In this document: positions 12,721-24,093 of the stretch, one piece after another
Position numbering within the stretch: the first letter of the stretch is position 1
How the letters are laid out: the number at the start of each line of letters is the position of its first letter
Assembly: GCF_964355755.1 (NCBI RefSeq)
Contig: NC_092675.1
Coordinates: forward strand, 9,873,312-9,937,311
Source of the DNA: Antedon mediterranea
Taxonomy: Eukaryota > Echinodermata > Crinoidea > Comatulida > Antedonidae
Reading direction: 5' to 3'
Length of the DNA: 64,000 nt
Translations under genes and position numbers: made by a program
Notes under the pieces: generated by a model
What the model saw: only the letters and a program-made list of their open reading frames with translations
Told to the model about the DNA's origin: nothing
The model's database searches: none

Positions 12721-14070
12721 TCTATATTATAAGTGAGAGAGTTTGTCTGTCTGTCTGTTTGTTTGTTCGTTATACAAAATTTTGTTACTGCACATAATCT
12801 TACATATGGGGTATCAAAATGACCGCAATTGTACCGGGAATGTTCTAAGCTATATTTCAACATCATCCGCCACCTAGGATCCAAGTTAGGGACCAAAATG
12901 TGGTCAAACTCCCCACTTTTGATGTTTGTTCGTTATACAAATTCCTGTTTCTGTACGTAACCATACGTATGGGGTATCAAAATGATGGCAATTGTACCCG
13001 GAAGGTTTTAAACTACATTTAACAAAATTCCCCCGACTCCTGCGGTTTTTGTAGGAGGGGTGGGGGCGGGGGGTGGTGTGGTGGTTTGTGATGTCATTTT
13101 TTGCTAGGGCTCGGGGCTGTAGGCTATCGAATTGTAAAATTATACTACAAAAGTTTTACAGTATTTGAATTATCCTCAGCAAGGCGTTTGGGGAAATATA
13201 GATATAGATATTTTATTCATTAACCAATATGACACCTATTCAATTACACATTTAGCAAAGTACTTTTACCATTATCCAGCTATGTATCGGTCTCTTGGAT
13301 TGTCTCATTACAGACCCAGTGGGGTTGGGAGATAGGGTTTGGGAGTTTGGGTTCAGGGGATAGTGGGGATTTTGATTGCTTACACCAGAATTGTGGTTGG
13401 AAAATGTTAAAGTATTTAATCATCCCTGGGAAGCGGATGGGAGTTTGGGGTGGGGATGTAGGCCTATCACAATGACCGAAACTGTATTTGGAATGTTTTA
13501 AACTACATTTGAAAACTGCCACTGAGGGATTATGGGTTGGGAGTGATAATAACATAATCTGTTCTGGAACCGGCTTCCACACATCACCCAGTGTATCTGG
13601 GGTGTGTTTGTAGGGGGAGGAGGAGCGAAAATACTAGCGTAATGAAGTAGCCTATATGATTGGATTGTACTAGGAAAAGTTACTAAATTTGAACTGTCCA
13701 GGGGAGGAGTTAAGGTTTGTTGATGGTGGCTGGGGTGCTGAAAGGAGAAAGAAGGCTGGGGGACCGCAGTATCTAAATTACATATTTTAATTATCAACCA
13801 ATATGACACCTATTTATTTACACAATTTACAACGTACTTCAACCATTATTAGACCCATCGTAGCTATGCATACTCCTCTCAATTCGAAGCTTAGGTTAAA
13901 ATTGAATTTGTCCATCACTGGGAAGAATTTGTTTTTAAGAAAGAGTATGGGGTGTTATTGAAGAGGGGTGGAGGTTGGTGAGTATAGACAGATACGGCCG
14001 TCGGTTGTTATGTACTGAGAAGGCTGTAAACTAATTTTGAAACCCGCCCTGGGGCGGGTATAATTGCTAG
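12721..14070 (+). mobile_element. Non-autonomous Helitron (1350 bp)
   Basis: It starts TCTATATTATAAGTGAG directly after an A (12720). It ends with a GC hairpin CCCGCC-CTGG-GGCGGG (14043-14058), then TATAATTG and CTAG (14067-14070), followed by T. These are the canonical Helitron termini and A^T insertion. Near the start is the GTCTGTCTGTTTGTTCG tract common to animal Helitrons. Inside are about five decayed repeats with GGTATCAAAATGA..GCAATTGTAC and TTTTAAACTACATTT. No Rep/helicase frame; minus-strand open frames here are chance. Confidence 0.88.
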
Positions 14071-14084
14071 TATTATATATTCCT

Positions 14085-14304
14085 GTCCACCCAGGCAGCA
14101 CTTGCCAGCTTTATACTATGACGTTATCCAAATTCCTTCACTTGCACTGATGAAGGGCTAGTGTTGCCCGAAAGCTCTGCTAACTTTTCTGGCTGTTTAC
14201 TTTATCGTTTTGATTTAGCTTTTCGCTTTTTATTTTTGTATCTCCATTGAGATCCAGCCACTGATACCCACAGCATTGTCATTTTTTCAGTAATTTGCCT
14301 TTGG

Positions 14305-14306
<2 letters not shown>
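14085..14306 (+). mobile_element. Retroelement fragment with hammerhead-like core
   Basis: The 3' part (GTATCTCCATTGAGATCCAG, CCACTGATACCCA, CAGTAATTTGCCTTTGGAT) matches the complement of 2703-2828, so it belongs to a dispersed family. CTGATGA (14147-14153), GGGC-loop-GCCC (14155-14169) and GAAA (14170-14173) resemble a hammerhead ribozyme core with one extra A. Penelope-like elements and retrozymes carry such ribozymes. No reverse transcriptase frame is present. Confidence 0.5.

Positions 14307-14307
<1 letters not shown>

Positions 14308-14346
<39 letters not shown>
14308..14346. repeat. (TA)n microsatellite with short CA end
   Basis: About 17 TA units followed by CACACA. It forms the tail of the minus-strand SINE. 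Confidence 0.9.
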
Positions 14347-14348
<2 letters not shown>

Positions 14349-14423
14349 TAGGCAAATATAAATACAACAGGCAAAGAACATTAATTTGAAACGATAGGAT
14401 GAGTAAATCTGTGAGAAAAAGTC

Positions 14424-14495
14424 GCCCCAACCGAGACTCAAACCCGGAACCTTCTGCTTTATATGCAGATGTCCTAACCATTAAACCACTGGGGC
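14424..14495 (-). tRNA. tRNA-like cloverleaf, anticodon AUA (SINE head or pseudogene)
   Basis: These 72 bases fold without mismatch: acceptor GCCCCAG/TTGGGGC (one G-U), D stem GTTT/GGAC with GG in the loop, anticodon stem TCTGC/GCAGA, 5-base variable region, T stem CCGGG/CTCGG. The A box is TGGTTTAATGG and the B box is GGTTTGAGTC (T replaces the usual C). The loop ATATAAA gives anticodon AUA, which animals do not normally use. Most likely a SINE-derived tRNA pseudogene. Confidence 0.5.
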
Positions 14496-15066
14496 TTTCA
14501 TGGTATATTTCAAATCCGATTTGATAGCGACTCTTTAAAATTCTCGGCGTGGTACAGCGGAAATATATACTGTATATGTATATTATATTATTAATTATTA
14601 AATATAAATTATGACATCATGTTCAGAATATAGGTACAGTACATAGAAAGATCAATTGCGAGGTTACAGTTAATTTTTATACATTTTTTACTTTTTTTAT
14701 TATTAAACTAGTTCATTCTTTTACAAAATAATTTAATATAATATACAATATCATATAGTATAGTTGTTCATATTTCATTTAAATAGTTTTGGTGCAGTGG
14801 TTGATATTGTATAAAATATAGTAGTAGTATAGTATACAATTTGCAAAACAGGTACATGTAAATCAATTCAATTCTCAAAATTAAACTTTAAAATAGGTTA
14901 TTACTAAACTTCAATTTTTTTTTTTTTAATTTTTTTTTTATTTGGTAATTCTTTTAAATCTAAACATACATCCTTATATTGAAATTCATTCATACTTACT
15001 GAAATTGAATTTCCAGAACTATATTTCTGTTTTATCAATTAATAGATTTTATAGGAATCAGCAAAA
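14496..15066. other. Spacer, AT-rich
   Basis: Homopolymeric T runs near 14915-14940; nothing else recognised. Confidence 0.5.
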
Positions 15067-15069
15067 ATA

Positions 15070-15879
15070 GGCCCTGTTTCTGCTGCCAACTAAATACCGT
15101 ATATTATACGGTATTTTTTGAATACCGTATATATACGGTATATTTTTGGCAGCAGAAACTGCGCTCATAAAAAATATACCGTATTTTGTATACCGTATTT
15201 TCCCCACAAAATTTGTGGATAAAATACGGTATTTACAAATTTATACCGTATTTTTTGTACCCGTTTCTGCTGCCAATAAAAAATACCGTTTTTTTTTTTA
15301 CATGACAAAAGGTCAACATTCGTGTTTTTATTTTCTGTCGCTGTCAGATGTTTTACACACGTGTAGATATATATTCGGCAAAAATGTGGAGCGAAGACGT
15401 CACAGTTTTACTAAATAAATTTGTGTGGGGAAGCTAAAATGTCTGGCCAACTAAAAGGTAATAAAAGGGACAATCACATTTATAAAGACATTTCTAAAAA
15501 AATAAAGCAGGAGTATGGAATAGACTTGTCTCCAAAGCAAGTAAACTCAAAGCTGAAGAGCCTGCGAAAGCAGTACAACATTGCAAAATACAATAACTCG
15601 GGGAGGGAACGAATTAGTTGTCCCCATTACGATGTTTTCTGTGCTCTCACAACATCTCTATCACTAGGGCTAGGCTGTTGAAAGTGAGACGTAAAACTTC
15701 CTTTAATTATCGATCAAATAAATGAATGGCAATTTGGGTAAAAAAGATGAAATTTAACACGACCACCCAAGAAGTATTGTTAGCAGAAACGGGGTACTAA
15801 AAAATACGGTATAAAAAATACCGTATTTTATACCGTATTTTTATACCGTATTTTGAGCAGTTGCAGCAGAAACAGGCCC
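15070..15879 (+). mobile_element. TIR element with Myb/SANT-like frame, copy 2
   Basis: Same termini and internal layout as 4664-5479, differing by scattered substitutions and a small deletion in the 3' part. It is flanked by ATA on both sides (15067-15069 and 15880-15882), a perfect 3 bp target duplication. Three-base duplications fit PIF/Harbinger, though the usual target there is TTA or TAA. Confidence 0.82.
15421..15681 (+). pseudogene. Myb/SANT-like protein remnant in TIR element copy 2
   Basis: The frame is the same as in copy 1 with a few substitutions (SGQL, EYGIDL, RISCPHY). The N-terminal MWSEDVTVLLNK piece is again out of frame with the rest. The trihelix core is intact from the internal ATG at about 15439. 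Confidence 0.55.
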
Positions 15880-16009
15880 ATAGAAGGGATGAAACTAAAC
15901 TAAAAGTGATTGGGCTGTAACATAATATGTATTGAAATCAATAAAACAATTTAAATGTTTTAATTTTTAAGTAACTTAACTTTAGTTATTCCAAATTTGT
16001 TTAGATATA

Positions 16010-16241
16010 TCACAACTCTGTTCATGTTTCCAACACAACATTCCAAAGATAGTTTGTTTACTTGTTTACTACTGCATATAGTTTTAATGTATTATATTGA
16101 TATTTTTAATGTTTTATATATTGTATGTGTTTTTAAGCATCAAGGAAACCAATTTCATGTTCTCCTTGTTGTGTTCATGACAATAAAGATTTATCTTATC
16201 TTATCTTATCTTATTTTATATTATCTTATCTTATCTTATTT
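16010..16241 (+). mobile_element. LINE 3' end with TTATC pentanucleotide tail
   Basis: AAACCAATTTCATGTTCTCC, GTGTTCATGACAATAAAGAT and then (TTATC)n at 16190-16241 give the usual 3' end of CR1/L2-type LINEs, whose tails are short tandem repeats primed on the target. No reverse transcriptase frame remains upstream, so it is a 5'-truncated insertion. The left limit is approximate. Confidence 0.5.
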
Positions 16242-19200
16242 AACAAATTTAATATACAGTAAAATAATGATATTTTTCACACGATTTTGCATTGTTTAGG
16301 AAATTATCCCAATTGACAATATTGAGAAATGCAATAACAAAATTGTGTTTACCATGTTGAAATGTGATGTGACGTTATAATAACAATAATTTAAACCGTT
16401 TCAGCAGGCAAGGTATTCTGAACAGTTTAATTCAAGCTTGCTATGTTTACAGTGATCAATAAATAAGTTGTTCCAATCTCATATAAAAAGAAAGTCATAC
16501 ATCTCGTCTACTTGATACCAAAATAAATTTGAGAAAAACATGCTTCAACATTCAGTTGATATAGTCACATATTATATGTGACTATATACCTATATTATAC
16601 CTATGTGTATCTATGTATCACCCAAATTGTTATCGTAGAGGCAGGATTTTCACATCAGGGGAGATTCTTTATTTTGTTTTTTTTAAGTCACATAGACTTA
16701 ACAAAAAATGTCTAGATATATGGTACAAAATTATTTGTTCTTTTATGACAACTTACTAATAATAAATGCACATTTGTGGTTTAATGCTATTTGTACCAAT
16801 AGCCTAAATCTTTCAATAATGTTAAATTATGTTAATTGAAAATAGTGATACTTTTGATTGCATGTACTGTTGTTGTTTTTAAACAATTGATCAGGCAGCT
16901 TTTAGTCTGGTCACTTCGTTGAGTATTGTTAATAACATGTTTGTTTTTAAGTGTTTATGACCAGTAGATAAACTGTCATGAACAATATTCTCAATTATTC
17001 TAAATATATTCATTCCTTCATTGTATTTTGGGAGAAGCGTGTCCAACTAAGCTTAGTGTAGATTATAAGAGATTTTACTTTAATTGTGTTTAATTCATCC
17101 AGTTTTAGAAAGGCCAAAAATTGCTGAAGCTTTCCAAGTGCTTAATTTTATCTGTTTTTTTTTTAATTCTTTGAAGATACTATGTTTTTGCTGTTTTCTC
17201 TATAATATAGTATAAAGATTGTTGAAAATACTTTTTGTGCACAGATAAATAACACCTTGCACATTTCTGGAAAAGTAATTTAGTTTCATATGCATGGTAT
17301 TTGCAATTCTGAAGTTTACAAAAATATTTTAGCAAGAATGCTAACAAAATATTATTCCAAAATGATGAATGTGTACACCTTATGAATATAAACCAATCAA
17401 CAGAGAACAACTTTAATACATTAGTTATCATATCTATCTGTATATTTTTCGAATGCCGAATTCAGTGTATTAACATGCATTTATGTTAAACGGCTGAGAA
17501 GCTGCGATAAAGGCTTATTTGACCCATCAATTATTGTAAATATATTAGGCTTCAGTACATGATATTTATTAGGATATAAGCCTCACTGATAAAATTTGTT
17601 TGCTATAATGTATGTAAATGCAAAGCATATGCATGAGTGTTGTATAATAATAAAACCCAATGTATTTTATAAATTGACTGTCTTTTAAATAGAAATTAAA
17701 CATTATTTGTACCTTCCTGATATTTTAGATTATACCTAATTTTCAAGGTATTGTTTAAATGCTACTAATGTGGAAGGCAAGTAAACAAACAACAATGAAG
17801 TTTGATTTAATACTTTTGGGTTAAAGAGCAAATCAAGAATAGTAGAACAAGTGAAACAAAAAGAAAGTAAAGTAAAAAAAAAAAACAGGAAGATTTAATA
17901 AATAAAATCATCTCCAATTCACTATTTTAAAATAGATTCTTTGCAGGACATTAGGATGACCTGTTTTAAAACCTTCACATTTTAATCTGGTCCTGAATGA
18001 AAATGGGGCACAAAGATTTTAGGGTTCGGGGAGCAGACAGTCTAGGTAAATAACATCAACAGAACAACAGATAGTAATTTAAAATAAATTGTACAAAAGA
18101 AGTCATGCTGTATGGCTTATTATTGTGTAAAGTTCCAAGGTCAAAAAATAAGAGAAAATACTTGAAAAATCAGAATACCTTTTGTATATGACCAGCAGTG
18201 GTTTGTGTCAATGATCGATAGTGGAATTCAAGCACAATAGTTACAAATACTTTATACAATACACTGTGTATTAAACATTATTCGGGTCAGTATAAGCCCT
18301 ATCTATTCTAGGTCAGAACAACTATGTTTTGAGAAAAACAAGTTTGTTTTGCAAGTACAGCAGAAATTAGGGAAATTACAAATATTTTTCATTCACTATA
18401 TAATAAAAAAAGGAAATTCGTCTATTGTACTTTTAAAGTGGATATAAGCCTTAGTTTGTATGTTTAAACACAGACAAAAAATATCGACCAAACATTTTAA
18501 ATTTGTAAAGTTATTATAGTATTAGAATCAAATAGATCAAAGTGTAACATTCTCAATGAGTTGTGCCTCTTTAATTTGGAGTTACCTTGCTTATTTTAAA
18601 CTATAAATGAGCGGCAAGGAATACAATTAAAACAATAGGCATTAATGTTTCTTACTACTACAAAAATGTTACTTGTATCTGTTAAAATAATATAATTGTT
18701 CTTCAGTAGGCCAAATAATGTAAAAACTAAAAATTTAAAATTTTTGTTTTCAATAGATTCTATAGTAACTTATGCAACAAAAAATAAAAATGATTAAGAT
18801 GTTATATTCTCTCAAGACTAGAGAAGAAAAGTCAAAATAGCATATTTGTTGGATGATTTTAAGTGATGATTAATGGCATCCTCCCTCTGTGGTTAGCCAC
18901 CCAAGCAATTTCATCATGATGATGATTTTCAAAGCTGGTACTTAAGTAAACTTCTTAGCAATGTAATGCTATCATACACTGTAGTTGTGAAACACAGATG
19001 ACATCAAGCCCTAGGGATATAAAGACAGGTGCATATTTTATTTACGTAATCATGATATTTGTGTATGACTAATAAACCTGATGTTTTCAACATTTTTTAT
19101 TTTAATCAGAGAATAAAAAATAAATAAACAAATATTACTTATATAAAATACCCTGTTATAAATAATAACAATAATAATAATAAAATTAATCATAATAGAG

Positions 19201-19472
19201 TAAATACTGTATTACTAATTAATTTAAGATATATTTTAAAAAGCAATTCACAATTATAAAAATATCTAACCATTTAGTCATTAAATTGAAAAAATATATA
19301 TGAAGATAGAAATTAGATTTAGATATATAAAAATGTGCTCCTTTCCTAAATGAATAACCCAATATATATAATCAATCAATAGGTTATTTGGAATTTGTGA
19401 ATTGCTAAGTACAGTAGAACTCCTCCTATTTAAGAGGCACTTTCTCATGAAACGAATGAGTGTTAATATCTA
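16242..19472. other. No supported gene: 3.2 kb AT-rich DNA
   Basis: A short palindrome ATAGTCACATATTATATGTGACTAT lies at about 16560-16584 (split here only by description: arms ATAGTCACATA/TATGTGACTAT). No exon or RNA gene seen. Confidence 0.45.
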
Positions 19473-19580
19473 CGGCCAACCCCTGATTCACGGCCAACCC
19501 CTGATTCACGGCCAACCCCTGATTCACGGCCAACCCCTGATTCACGGCCAACCCCTGATTCACGGCCAACCCCTGATTCA
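19473..19580. repeat. 18 bp minisatellite, six perfect units
   Basis: CGGCCAACCCCTGATTCA is repeated six times without a mismatch (108 bp). As 18 is divisible by three, the run is open on both strands (GQPLIH repeats on +, ESGVGR repeats on -). The flanks contain ACAGTAGAACTCCTCC, a typical end of an unclassified DNA repeat, and no splice or start signals, so I do not call it coding. Confidence 0.95.
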
Positions 19581-19977
19581 TGACTGTTTGGTTCCAAAAG
19601 TATAGTATACTGTATGAAGCAACTATAAATTGTCATGATTAAAGTATTGTTTGTTAAAATGTTTAAAATGAGCATGTTTAGATACTATTTAGTGTAGGTG
19701 TGTTAATGTTTGTGGGGATTGAGAGAAAGGTGCTGTAGAAAAACAGGATATTGCACAATACATTGAATTAAAAGCCTTGGAAAAATTGTTTACTAAAGAC
19801 CAATTAAATGTAAGTTAAATGAACTTCAGTAACTCAAAAATGTGATGACTCATCGGTTACAAAAAAGAAGTTGCTTATTTTTTATTTATTTATTAATATG
19901 TATAAATTTACAGCCATATAGAAACTTTATCCTTGTGTATTTGATGTTATGGTACTGGTGGTAATAAGGTTGAGAAT

Positions 19978-20800
19978 GGCCCTGTTTCTGCTGCCAACTA
20001 AATACCGTATATTATACGGTATTTTTTGAATACCGTATATATACGGTATATTTTTGGCAGCAGAAACTGCGCTCATAAAAAATATACCGTATTTTGTATA
20101 CCGTATTTTCCCCACAAAATTTGTGGATAAAATACGGTATTTACAAATTTATACCGTATTTTGCGTACCCGTTTCTGCTGCCAATAAAAAATACCGTATT
20201 TTTTTTTTACATGACAAAAGGTCAACATTCGTATTTTTATTTTCTGTCGCTGTCAGCTGCTTTACACACGTGTATAGATATATTCGGCGAAAATGTGGAG
20301 CGAAGACGTCACAGTTTTACTAAATAAATGTGTGTGGGGAAGCTAAAATGTCTGGCCAACTAAAAGGTAATAAAAGGGACAACCACATTTATAAAGACAT
20401 TTCTAAAAAAATAAAGCAGGAGTATGGAATAGACTGGTCTCCAAAGCAAGTAAACTCAAAGCTGAAGAGCCTGCGAAGCAGTACAACATTGCAAAATACA
20501 ATAACTCGGGGAGGGAACGAATTAATTGTCCCCATTACGATGTTTTCTGTGCTCTCACAACATCTCTATCACTAGGGCTAGGTTGTTGAAAGTGAGACGT
20601 AAAACTTCCTTTATTGCGACTTTTAATTATCGATCAAATAAATGAATGGCAATTTGGGTTAAAAAAGATGAAATTTAACACGACCACCCAAGAAGTATTG
20701 TTAGCAGAAACGGGGTACTAAAAAATACGGTATAAAAAATACCGTATTTTATACCGTATTTTTATACCGTATTTTAAGCAGTTGCAGCAGAAACAGGCCC
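19978..20800 (+). mobile_element. TIR element with Myb/SANT-like frame, copy 3
   Basis: Same family as 4664-5479 and 15070-15879, in the same orientation. Flanks are AAT on both sides (19975-19977 and 20801-20803), a perfect 3 bp target duplication. Termini are intact. Confidence 0.82.
20330..20575 (+). pseudogene. Myb/SANT-like remnant in copy 3, with an extra frameshift
   Basis: This copy lost one A in the run that other copies read GCGAAAGCAG (here GCGAAGCAG, about 20470). The frame is therefore wrong from the residue after LKSLR and the CPHYDVFCAL end is lost. This is in addition to the N-terminal break shared by the family. Confidence 0.6.
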
Positions 20801-20803
20801 AAT

Positions 20804-21999
20804 GAAAGTAATATGAAAATAAACCAGATCATTTATGATTAAATGAAGAATTTCATAAACTCATAAACTTTATTTGCATTTATTCATGTAAACAAATTAT
20901 AATAATAGTCTACTTGAAACACTACCCTAGTGTGGAAAAAATCCTAACTGTAAATTATATGTCATTTATATACCAAAATAACTAACTTCTTTCAAAACAA
21001 AGACATTGTTTTAATATGTATTTAAATGAAGTGTGAAAATAAAAATTCTCATTGGTTGTGATGGTTATTAGATAAATATCCAGTAAAATATTGCCAGAGA
21101 AGGAATATGACTCCATATGGCAGTGAATGTTGAAATTAGCATATTGAACCTTGGCACAAGTTTGTTTTTAATGAGGAACAATAACGGTGTGTGCTTGTAA
21201 TGATGCTGAAAGCTTTTTCTCGCTGGAAAAATGTAATTCATTAAATAAACTACACTTATTTTTGTAAGAGACTTAACTTTCCCAAGACTTAAATTTTCTC
21301 TCTTTTTTGAACAAGTCTTCTAATTCTTGTTTTTTTATACTACTCTACTACAAAATTGTCTCCTTTTATATTGTTTAATTATAAAAAGTTATGTGAGCTT
21401 CAATGAAACACTCTTGTAAAACAACAAGTATCTACACCACCACTAAATGGTTATTAAAAGCGCTTTTTGGGGAGGATCAATAGAAACACATCGGAAGTAT
21501 TTAGATGGCAATTCAATTCTGTATTACTTCCTGAAAAAATGACTTTAGAAACGATTCTAAAAACTTCACCTTTGTGATTGACAACAATAATACAGTAATA
21601 TTAATATTAACATCACTTACAATTAGTAACTAACCACAGATTTTGCCATATCTTATAAGACTTGTATACTCCTGTGGTTTGTATACAAGAACAAAATCTT
21701 TTCAATATAGTCCTATTGTTAGTCAACTAAACAATAGATCTACAATACCAATATTTGGTCATTGAATTCATAAAGAAGGTCACACAAATTATTCAAGTAC
21801 GTGGATATATTTCTGACATAAACAGTTAAATAAATTTTATATTATAATTTTGATGAGCATTTATACATCACCAATATAACTTTTAAAATTGTGGACATTA
21901 CAGTGTCTTTCAAAACAAGCATACATAACAAGTGATATTCTTAACAAATGCTTTATTATAACTAAAGACAAAAATAAAAGCAATTTGTTAATTTGTGTG
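20804..21999. other. No supported gene: AT-rich DNA
   Basis: Between TIR element copy 3 and a LINE tail. No exon, repeat boundary or RNA gene recognised. Confidence 0.5.
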
Positions 22000-22252
22000 T
22001 TCTCCCCATTACATCTCTTTTAAAAAAACACCTGTTTCTCTCTTTCTGATTTTATTTCCTTTTATCCTTCTTTCATTGTTGGCATACTGTATTTTTGTAT
22101 ATATTATATCTTTGTTAATTTTGTGTTTTTATAGTTTATTTTGTATTTACTGTTTTTATTGTTTGAGGGTCCCTAATGATCAGCTGATGCTGGATGGACC
22201 ACCCTCATAAAATATTGTTGAACTTGAAATAAATAAAAAAAAAATTAAAAAA
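22000..22252 (+). mobile_element. LINE 3' end with A-rich tail
   Basis: GAGGGTCCCTAATGATCAGC, TGATGCTGGATGGACCACCC, TCATAAAATATTGTTGAACT and TGAAATAAATAAAAAAAAA form a typical non-LTR 3'UTR with poly(A)-like tail. There is no coding part. The left limit is approximate. Confidence 0.45.
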
Positions 22253-23144
22253 TATTTTTAGTTTATCCAGGTAAGCTAGCCAATACAACCATTGGTTTGT
22301 TTATTCAGAAGCGGAATATAATTATATTAAAAATCACTATATTTTTAAGCAATGAAAAATATGGAATTAATTATGCAAATACAAGTATAGCATGAATCCA
22401 ATTCAGTTGAACTTTAAAATAGGCTTGTATGTAGACTGAATATTTAGTGTAATTATGTTGTTTGTTTGTAATGAGTCTAATAAACTTGTTTATCACATAT
22501 CTCGGAACAGTGATGTATGATATTATTAGCAATAGTTAAGCACAACAATTGCATTCACTAAGTGCAATTAACCATTATATAATCATCTTGTTTATGCCAA
22601 TTTTCTCATCATAATTATTGCCTAATTAGGCAACTGTGACAATTTTATTTTTGTTGTGAAAATTAAACATGTGTTAATGCACTTGAGCTATATATGAATA
22701 TATTGTTTCCCAACCAGAGATGAGAGGGATTATTACTCTTCTCTGTACACTTTTGAAACAGAGATATTTCAGAGTTATTAAAAATTGATTTTACAGAACA
22801 ATTGCATATTTTTACCAAGACATTTTTTTTAGGTATACAGTACAATATATATATAGTACAATGTGTTATGCCATATATGGAATGATATTTTATGCTATTA
22901 TAGAATGAGAGATTACTGGCACTGGCAGGGTGTTGATTTTAAATAAAGCTGTTGAAAAATATTAGCATCCATTATACATAATAAGGACCTGTTTCTGATG
23001 ATGTCAGCAAATAACAAGTTTATTATTGTGTGAATAAATCACCCCCACGTTTTCATTGCAGTAGAAATGAGGACAAATTTCTAAAAGATAATGATTGAAT
23101 AAACCAAGTCAATGTGACACTTAATACTGTAGGTATTCTACCTC
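22253..23144. other. No supported gene: AT-rich DNA
   Basis: Between a LINE tail and the Harbinger-type element. Nothing recognised. Confidence 0.5.
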
Positions 23145-23147
23145 TTA

Positions 23148-24090
23148 GGTCGTGTTTATACAACACCCTAAATTTGAACACGGCTTTAATTTTTAGCGTG
23201 TTGTTCGGACCGAGGTCAACCCACCTTAACGTTTGCTGTTATACTAGAAATCATGATACCGTGTTGTACCGGAAGTTTCATCAACACGCAGTGCATGCTA
23301 GGATAAAAGGTCAAATCGTTGATCGCTTGAATTGGCTGGGTTGTCAACAATCATCGTCGCCTCCTCGCTGTCCGATGTATTCGCGCGGTTTTTACCATTT
23401 TCATTATTGTATTCGTTCACGTTTGCATTGTTGTTTATTTTGTTCTCGGTTCATTTAAATTAATAAAAGTTATTTTAAGGGTTTCATTGTTTCATCTATA
23501 CACTATGGAAGAAGATGCCATTTTTGCGATTTTAGTTTTTATTCTGTTTGGAGTGGAAAACGATAGAGGCCTACTGCCACTACGAGTTGGCCCCACTAGG
23601 CTAGGCGTAAGCTTGGTTCCCTCTAGAACGTAACGCAAGGACGTAAAGGCAACGCAAGCGTTTTAACCAATGACAAGCGAAGTTATATAGACAGTTAGCA
23701 ATCACAAGCGAATAAGCCATCGATTGTGATTGGTCAATTCACTTGCGTTGCGTTACGTCCTTGTGTTGCGTCGCTAGTGGGAACCACGCTTAAGACGTGG
23801 TAGGAGGATGATTGCTGGCAGCGAAGCAGCAATAAATGGGCCCAATCTTGTTAGCAACGTCGCATGACATGATTGATATTACGACCTGTTTTAACGAGAG
23901 GTCAAAATATACCCTGAGGACACTTCCAACACGGTAACGGTGACCGGGAATCCACCAAATTTTAGGATTCAGCCAAGTAGCCTTTTTTGCAATTAAAATC
24001 TCATTACACGGAATCTCTTTGTTGTTATACAACACACTTCTCGTAGGCGTGTAGAATATGCTTGTAATAGCGTGTTGTATAAGCGCGCCC
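23148..24090. mobile_element. PIF/Harbinger-type element, non-autonomous, with nested MITE
   Basis: Inverted ends GGTCGTGTTTATACAACACC and (minus strand) GGGCGCGCTTATACAACACG are flanked by TTA on both sides (23145-23147 and 24091-24093), the classic PIF/Harbinger target. A short frame from ATG 23504 (MEEDAIFAILVFILFG) could be the start of a lost transposase, cut off by the nested insertion near 23610. The 105-codon minus-strand frame is not recognisable as a transposase. Confidence 0.75.
23609..23791. mobile_element. MITE nested in the Harbinger-type element
   Basis: Inverted ends AGCTTGGTTCCCTCTAGAAC and (minus strand) AGCGTGGTTCCCACTAGCG extend inward through GCAAGGACGTAA / TTACGTCCTTG. 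The interior has a CAATGACAAGCGAA...TTGTGATTGG inverted repeat. TA flanks both sides. It interrupts the host element, so it is the younger insertion. No coding capacity. Confidence 0.65.
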
Positions 24091-24093
24091 TTA

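Larger units (their letters stand above)
14308..14495 (-). mobile_element. tRNA-headed SINE with (TA)n tail
   Basis: On the minus strand a complete tRNA-like head (14495 to 14424) is followed by GACTTTTTCTC, about 80 bases of unique body, TGTGTG and a (TA)n run at 14308-14342. A tRNA head, body and simple tail is the SINE layout. The T5 after the head could terminate Pol III early, which would make this copy poorly mobile. Confidence 0.6.

Noticed and set aside
13280-13809. Two ~100-codon minus-strand proline-rich frames
   Set aside because: They lie inside the Helitron on its G-rich strand; composition, not coding, explains them.
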